This document shows, piece by piece, positions 5,135-8,804 of a stretch of DNA of 8,804 nt (the first letter of the stretch is position 1; every line of letters begins with the position of its first letter). Position numbers and translations under genes: made by a program. Location of the stretch: the NCBI GenBank assembly GCA_045578725.1, contig JAZNKS010000116.1:1-8804 (forward strand), given 5' to 3'. The DNA is from Flemingiibacterium sp045578725. Its GTDB lineage: Bacteria; Bacillota; Clostridia; Oscillospirales; CAG-272. Below the pieces are notes generated by a model. It saw only the letters and a list, made by a program, of their open reading frames with translations, was not told the DNA's origin and ran no database searches.

Positions 5135-5181
5135 TGGCGTGGGCTTGGACGCTTGACTATGAAGGGCGCGAATTGTGCGCC
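5029..5181 (+). repeat. Tandem hairpin units within the left repeat arm
   Basis: Unit 1: GCCGGA (5029-5034) pairs with TCCGGC (5053-5058), enclosing GGGCC-TCT-GGCCC (5038-5050). Unit 2 starts 63 bp later: CGGA (5094-5097) with TCCG (5129-5132), enclosing GCGC/GCGC (5101-5104/5123-5126) and GGCGC-TGT-GCGCC (5109-5121). A partial third unit (5164-5181) lies next to the sigF stop. The linkers share GCTTGACTACGAA (5075-5087) and GCTTGACTATGAA (5151-5163). The outer stem is kept while the inner stem changes by paired substitutions. Confidence 0.6.
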
Positions 5182-5187
5182 TCATCC

Positions 5188-5922
5188 TTATCCGCCGAGC
5201 ATGGCGCGGAGCTTTTCAAAGATTTTCTTCTCCTCGCGGGAGATTTTGACCTGCGAGAGGCCGAGCCGGTCGGCGGTCTGCTGCTGGGACAGGTCGCAGA
5301 AATACCGCAGGGTGATGATCTTTCGCTGGGACGGCGGCAGATGCGCGATGGCCTGCCGGAGGGCGAGCCGATCGGTCAGGGCATCGATATCGCTCGGCCC
5401 GGCTTCCAGAAGATCCTCCAGCTCGGCATCGTCATCGCCGACAGGCGCGGAGAGCGAATGAATGGGCGCACCGGCCTCCAGCGCGAAGACGAGATCCTCG
5501 CACGATAGGCCGCAGAGGGCGGCCAGCTCGTCCACCGACGGCTCACGTCCCGCCTCCCGGGTGAATTCCTCCCGCTTTTTGAGAATTTCCGCATTCCGCC
5601 GCTTGGTGGAGCGGCTGACCTTGATCGGCCCGTCATCGCGCAGGAATCGCTTGATTTCGCCGATGATCAGCGGCACGGCATAGGTCGAAAAGACGGTGCC
5701 GTAGCTTTCGTCCCAGCTCCGGATCGCCTTGACCATGCCAACGCACCCGATCTGGATCAGATCCTCGAATTCCAGCCCCCGGTCGGCAATCCGCCCGGCA
5801 AAGCGCGCGGCGATGCTGCGAACAAGGCCCATATTGATCTGTACAAGCTCATTTTTGGCGGCTTCATCGCCGGCTTTGGCCTTTGCCAGCAGGTCGGCAT
5901 TGCGAAGATAGCTTGGTTGGAT
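5188..5922 (-). CDS. sigF: Forespore RNA polymerase sigma factor SigF (non-standard start codon)
   Basis: SigF is the first forespore-specific sigma factor. Region 2 is plain (EFEDLIQIGCVGMVKAI and FSTYAVPLIIGEIKRFLRDDG, then IKVSR), and region 4 ends the protein (LSQQQTADRLGLSQVKISR). The first ATG (5832) would remove LLAKAKAGDEAAKNELVQIN, which matches the start of B. subtilis SigF, so it is too late. Upstream in frame, back to the spoIIAB stop (5941-5943), there is no ATG, GTG or TTG. The only candidates are ATT (5928), ATC (5922) and CTG (5892, 5889). The ribosome binding site GGAGG leaves 8 bases to ATC, 2 to ATT and about 38 or more to the CTGs, so I use ATC, giving 244 residues. This start is inference; the gene identity is not in doubt. 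No clear terminator follows. Confidence 0.95.
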   Translation of the reverse strand: MQPSYLRNADLLAKAKAGDEAAKNELVQINMGLVRSIAARFAGRIADRGLEFEDLIQIGCVGMVKAIRSWDESYGTVFSTYAVPLIIGEIKRFLRDDGPIKVSRSTKRRNAEILKKREEFTREAGREPSVDELAALCGLSCEDLVFALEAGAPIHSLSAPVGDDDAELEDLLEAGPSDIDALTDRLALRQAIAHLPPSQRKIITLRYFCDLSQQQTADRLGLSQVKISREEKKIFEKLRAMLGG

Positions 5923-5940
5923 GACAATCCCCTCCCGACT

Positions 5941-6381
5941 TTATGTACGCAGACCGACCTTCACGGTGAGGGTAACGGTTGTCCCGCGCCCGGGCAGACT
6001 TTTGACGCGGACGGCATCCATCAGGCTTTCCATGATCGCAAAGCCCATTCCGCTCCGCTCGCCGCTGGAATCGGTGGTATAGAGCGGCGCACGGGCGGCA
6101 TCCACATCGGCAATGCCGATTCCCCGATCCCGGATGGTGATCGTCAGCCTGCCCGCATCGCTCAGCCGCATCCGCATCTCGATGCTGCCGCCTCCTTCGG
6201 GATAGGCGTGGACGACGGCATTGGTGATCGCCTCGGAAACGGCGCATTTGACATCCGCCAGCTGGGAAACGGTCGGCGATGCCTGCAGGGCGAAGGCGGC
6301 GGCGATCCCCCGCGCAAAGCCTTCGTTGGCGCTGATGGCCGGGAAGCGGCACCGGACTTCATTGACTGTGTTCTCTTTCAT
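5941..6381 (-). CDS. spoIIAB: Anti-sigma F factor and serine kinase SpoIIAB
   Basis: SpoIIAB binds and holds SigF in the predivisional cell and phosphorylates SpoIIAA with ATP. The 146-residue protein matches the family length and has all GHKL ATPase boxes: N-box EAITNAVVHAY, G1 DRGIGI, the G2 loop ERSGMGFAIM and GRGTTVTL near the end. The ATG at 6381 overlaps the spoIIAA stop in an ATGA junction, which implies translational coupling. AAGGATAAGG lies upstream inside spoIIAA. The stop is 18 bases before the proposed sigF start. Gene order AA-AB-sigF is the standard one in endospore formers. Confidence 0.96.
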   Translation of the reverse strand: MKENTVNEVRCRFPAISANEGFARGIAAAFALQASPTVSQLADVKCAVSEAITNAVVHAYPEGGGSIEMRMRLSDAGRLTITIRDRGIGIADVDAARAPLYTTDSSGERSGMGFAIMESLMDAVRVKSLPGRGTTVTLTVKVGLRT

Positions 6382-6731
6382 TTTTCCTTATCCTTTACTG
6401 TAGAAATGAGCCGCGCCGTTCCGGCGAGGCTGAGGATTTTCTCGACATTCGGCGCGGGATTGGCGATGACCAGCTCGCCGCCGAGCTCCCTTGCCAGCGT
6501 GAAGCGGCCGAGGATCAGCCCAAGGCCGGACGAATCCATAAAGCTGACACCGGACAGCTCGAGCCGCACCTTCTTCGGGCGGCAGAGATAGAGCTGCTCG
6601 TCGATTTTGGCGCGTATGGAGCGCGCGCTGTGATGATCGATCTCGCCGATGACGGCGGCGATCAGGCATCCGTCGCGGGTACGTGTGCACTCGACGGAGG
6701 CATTTTCTCCGGTTCTGATACTGGAATCCAA
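6378..6731 (-). CDS. spoIIAA: Anti-sigma F factor antagonist SpoIIAA
   Basis: SpoIIAA is the STAS-domain switch protein that, when dephosphorylated by SpoIIE, displaces SigF from SpoIIAB in the forespore. The 117 residues carry the diagnostic phosphorylation loop FMDSSGLGLILGR; the phosphoserine should be S67 by comparison with S58 of B. subtilis. The start is TTG at 6731, with AAAGGAGG 9 bases upstream. No ATG or GTG lies near it, and the next in-frame Met is at residue 65, inside the phosphorylation loop. A TTG start may keep expression modest. It is the first gene of the operon, divergent from pap over 130 bp. Confidence 0.95.
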   Translation of the reverse strand: MDSSIRTGENASVECTRTRDGCLIAAVIGEIDHHSARSIRAKIDEQLYLCRPKKVRLELSGVSFMDSSGLGLILGRFTLARELGGELVIANPAPNVEKILSLAGTARLISTVKDKEK

Positions 6732-6767
6732 ATCGGGTTCCCTCCTTTTGCTGTGCGTGATGACTCT

Positions 6768-6776
6768 ATTGTAGCA
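6768..6776 (-). promoter_or_regulatory. Extended -10 element upstream of spoIIAA
   Basis: On the minus strand TGCTACAAT gives a TACAAT -10 with an extended TGC. Spacing to spoIIAA predicts a leader of about 30 nt. No good TTGACA-like -35 lies 16-18 bp upstream, so this would depend on the extended -10. It may be a vegetative promoter, or chance. Confidence 0.35.
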
Positions 6777-6804
6777 CGGCCGGGATGAAAAAACTGTCGC
6801 ATTC

Positions 6805-6833
6805 GGGCGAAGGAGAAAAATATTTTCCCGCCC
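6805..6833. promoter_or_regulatory. Inverted repeat in the spoIIAA-pap intergenic region
   Basis: GGGCG (6805-6809) pairs with CGCCC (6829-6833), and GAAAA (6815-6819) with TTTTC (6823-6827) around an ATA loop; unpaired AAGGA lies between the left stems. It is in the pap leader on the plus strand and upstream of the extended -10 of spoIIA on the minus strand. It may be an operator or leader hairpin. Confidence 0.35.
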
Positions 6834-6837
6834 TTCA

Positions 6838-6862
6838 ATTCAACGAAAAGAGGTATCTTCCA
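6838..6862 (-). promoter_or_regulatory. Possible sigma-H promoter of the spoIIA operon
   Basis: In B. subtilis the spoIIA operon is read by sigma-H (RnAGGAwWW, 11-12 bp, RnnGAAT). On the minus strand GTTGAAT (6844-6838) is a perfect -10. TGGAAGA (6862-6856) is a partial -35, and the gap is 11 bp. The -35 overlaps the first base of the pap start codon. The -35 match is imperfect, so this is tentative. Confidence 0.3.
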
Positions 6863-8403
6863 TGAAAGAACTGACCCCCACCCGACTCTCCTCGGCAGTC
6901 CTTGCCGATCTTGAGCAGGACACCAAGGTACTCCGCGAGCAGCTGGCCGCGACCGTGCGGCGGGCGAAGGAGAAAAAAATCCCCACCGTCATCCTGTTTG
7001 AAGGCTGGGGCGCATCCGGCAAGGGATACATGGTATCAAAGCTGATCTCGGAGCTGGATCCGCGCGGCTTCAAGGTCTATTCGATCGGCGAGGCCACCAC
7101 GGAGGAGAAGCGCTTCCCGATGCTGAAGCGGTTCTGGGCCAAGCTTCCCAGCTACGGCAATCTCTCGATCTTCGATCGGAGCTGGTACCGCGAGGTATCG
7201 ATCTCCCGTGTGGAGGAGGAGCTGACCAAGAAGACGGTGGATCGCCATGTGGACGATATCCGCGAGTTCGAGCGCCAGCTGCACGATGACGGCTATGTGA
7301 TCATCAAGATCTTCCTGCATATCTCGGCCGAGGAGCAGGCAAAGCGGTTTGAAAAGCTGGAGGAGAGCGCGGCGACCCGCTGGCGCGTGACCGGCGATGA
7401 CCGCCGCCGCCACAAGAAGTACGACCGGTATCTGGAGGCCTTCGCCGACATGATCGGCCGGACGGATGAAAAGTGGGCGCCGTGGTATGTGCTGGATGCC
7501 GAGGACCGCAAATCGACGGCCCGCACGGTGCTCTCGATTGTGAAGGGCGCGATCGAGGAAGCGATCGAAGCCAGGGAAAAGGCGGCACCGCGCGTAAAGG
7601 ACGATGCGATCGACCGGGCGCTTGCCGAGGCGACGGGACAGAATCCGATTCCGGAGGATGTGCGCACGAGCCGGCACATCGAGCCAAAGCCGATCCGTCC
7701 GCTGGCGGATTATGATCTGTCGCTGTCGGTGACGGACGAGGAATACAAGGTGCGGCTGAAGAAGGGACAGGATCGGCTGTTCGAGCTTCACAACCGGCTG
7801 TACAATGAAAAGCGGCCGCTGATTATCGTCTTTGAGGGCTGGGATGCGGCCGGCAAGGGCGGTTCGATCAAGCGGCTGACGGCGGGTCTGGATCCGCGCG
7901 GCTACGAGGTGATTCCGGTGGCAGCGCCGACTTCGACGGAGCTGTCCTATCCGTATCTGTGGCGGTTCTGGAACAGCCTGCCGAAGTCCGGCCACATCGG
8001 CATCTATGACCGGAGCTGGTACGGCCGCGTCATGGTTGAGCGGCTGGAGGGCTTTGCGAAGCGGGACGAATGGACGCGGGCCTTTGATGAGATGAATGAA
8101 TTCGAGCGCACGCTGACCCGTTCCGGCGCGATCGTGGTGAAATTCTGGCTGCACATTGACGATGATGAGCAGCTGCGCCGGTTCACCGACCGGCAGAACA
8201 CGCCCGAGAAGCAGTGGAAGATCACGGATGAGGACTGGCGCAACCGCGAGAAGCGGCTCCAGTATCACATCGCGGTGGATCAGATGCTGAAGCTGACGAA
8301 CACGGCATACGCGCCGTGGGTCGTCATCGAGAGCAACAACAAGAAATATGCCCGACTCAAGGTCATCGAGACGGTGATCGACCTCCTCGAGGAGGAGCTG
8401 TAA
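6862..8403 (+). CDS. pap: Polyphosphate:AMP phosphotransferase (two-domain PPK2 family)
   Basis: Pap transfers phosphate from polyphosphate to AMP, giving ADP. The 513-residue protein is two fused PPK2 domains, as in class II enzymes. Domain 1 (about 35-240) has Walker A FEGWGASGKG (46-55) and FDRSWYREV (104-112). Domain 2 (about 295-510) has FEGWDAAGKG (324-333) and YDRSWYGRVMVERLEGF (382-398). Domain 2 keeps the aspartate inside Walker A (D328), important in catalytic PPK2 domains. Domain 1 has Gly (G50) there, so domain 2 is probably the active one, as reported for P. aeruginosa PA3455. The ATG follows AAGAGG (6848-6853) by 8 bases. With ppk1 it forms a make-and-spend polyP pair. No U-tract terminator follows; the gene runs into the inverted repeat arm. 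Confidence 0.95.
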   Translation: MKELTPTRLSSAVLADLEQDTKVLREQLAATVRRAKEKKIPTVILFEGWGASGKGYMVSKLISELDPRGFKVYSIGEATTEEKRFPMLKRFWAKLPSYGNLSIFDRSWYREVSISRVEEELTKKTVDRHVDDIREFERQLHDDGYVIIKIFLHISAEEQAKRFEKLEESAATRWRVTGDDRRRHKKYDRYLEAFADMIGRTDEKWAPWYVLDAEDRKSTARTVLSIVKGAIEEAIEAREKAAPRVKDDAIDRALAEATGQNPIPEDVRTSRHIEPKPIRPLADYDLSLSVTDEEYKVRLKKGQDRLFELHNRLYNEKRPLIIVFEGWDAAGKGGSIKRLTAGLDPRGYEVIPVAAPTSTELSYPYLWRFWNSLPKSGHIGIYDRSWYGRVMVERLEGFAKRDEWTRAFDEMNEFERTLTRSGAIVVKFWLHIDDDEQLRRFTDRQNTPEKQWKITDEDWRNREKRLQYHIAVDQMLKLTNTAYAPWVVIESNNKKYARLKVIETVIDLLEEEL

Positions 8404-8423
8404 GCGAGCGCCCCCCGGCGGTC

Positions 8424-8448
8424 CGTAGGGCGGGGGCTTGCTCCCGCC
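8424..8448 (-). repeat. REP-like hairpin (copy C)
   Basis: GGCGGG (8429-8434) pairs with CCCGCC (8443-8448) across an 8-base loop. In reverse complement it matches 18 of 20 positions of 135-154 and is also followed by CTACGG. It lies 20 bases after the pap stop, with no T-tract, so any terminator role is doubtful. Confidence 0.6.
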
Positions 8449-8454
8449 TCCCAA

Positions 8455-8804
8455 GCCGGAGAGGGCGTAAGTCCGATTCCGGCGCATTTCGTAGTCAATC
8501 GCACCCACCCACACCAGCCGGAGAGGGCCAGCGGCCCAAATCCGGCGCACCCTGGGCGCACGTACAAAACGGCGCGCCGTGAATGTGAGCCGCCGCACGC
8601 ACGAACGCCTCGCGCCAATCAATCCGCGGCGAACCTGAGCGGCGTGCCCGCTTCGCGAACCTTCCGTCGGGCGGGGAGTCGAACCGCGAACTCCCCGTGG
8701 CCCGGTGAATGGGGGGCGGACCACCGCACCCACTATTGATGGGAATGAGAGGGGTAATGGTGGAGGAGTCCAGAGGAGGAGGATGGTAGGGGGGAGAAAA
8801 CCGT
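8455..8804 (-). repeat. Right arm of the inverted repeat, cut by the window end
   Basis: This is the inverted copy of 4757-5134; see that entry for the alignment. It lacks the small palindromic insertion of the left arm. It keeps two hairpin units: GCCGGA/TCCGGC at 8517-8522/8541-8546 enclosing GGGCC-AGC-GGCCC, and GCCGGA/TCCGGC at 8455-8460/8478-8483. The T-arm-like motif is at 8675-8685. The match runs to the last base, so the true outer edge is outside the window. This 400-base stretch after pap has no other gene. Confidence 0.85.

Noticed and set aside
4741..5508. 255-residue plus-strand open frame with a good ribosome binding site (AAAGGAG, 8 bases before ATG)
   Set aside because: It runs through the non-coding repeat and then antisense into sigF. 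The inverted copy does not keep the frame, and the hairpin at 4743-4771 starts right after the ATG. The ribosome binding site may be chance or serve a short leader peptide; I could not support either.
7036..8733. 565-residue minus-strand open frame
   Set aside because: Antisense to pap and then through the repeat arm. The product is Arg/Leu/Pro-rich with no recognisable domain, and pap on the other strand has full PPK2 motifs. Long antisense frames are expected in GC-rich genes.

Overview
The window looks like chromosomal DNA from a GC-rich, endospore-forming member of the Clostridia (Firmicutes/Bacillota), plausibly Oscillospiraceae-like. The clearest evidence is a complete spoIIAA-spoIIAB-sigF operon, which only endospore formers carry. 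Strong AGGAGG-type ribosome binding sites and a Gram-positive phage-type replication protein fit this. The taxonomic level below Clostridia is inference.

Layout: 1-304 is non-coding and repeat-rich. hisE (305-634, +) follows. A compact minus-strand operon at 726-1915 encodes a phage/plasmid-type replication initiator and a small sigma-region-4-like protein, with an iteron-like array inside the initiator gene. A 170-bp divergent regulatory region (1916-2085) carries a good minus-strand promoter, a perfect 9-bp inverted repeat and two hairpins. ppk1 (2086-4173, +) encodes polyphosphate kinase. 4174-4740 is non-coding and full of hairpins and repeats. 4757-5134 is the left arm of a roughly 350-bp inverted repeat. 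sigF, spoIIAB and spoIIAA (5188-6731, -) form the spoIIA operon. pap (6862-8403, +) encodes a two-domain PPK2-family polyphosphate:AMP phosphotransferase. 8455-8804 is the right arm of the inverted repeat and is cut by the window end.

How the genes fit together: Ppk1 makes polyphosphate from ATP, and Pap uses polyphosphate to convert AMP to ADP, so the window holds both a polyP-making and a polyP-spending enzyme. The forespore-specific sigma factor operon, controlled by the partner-switching pair SpoIIAA/SpoIIAB, lies between them. The spoIIA-pap block is enclosed by the inverted repeat. The replication-protein/sigma-like pair appears to be an orphan mobile-element module between two housekeeping genes.

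Most unusual points: (1) sigF has no ATG, GTG or TTG in frame between the spoIIAB stop and the conserved start of the protein, and the ribosome binding site points to an ATC codon. (2) A 12-bp-periodic TCTGCGCAA array inside the replication gene also encodes a cysteine-rich linker and may be an origin. (3) A long inverted repeat of a non-coding element flanks spoIIA-pap. (4) A chain of strong stem-loops lies downstream of ppk1. No tRNA, rRNA, CRISPR array, integrase or transposase gene was found.
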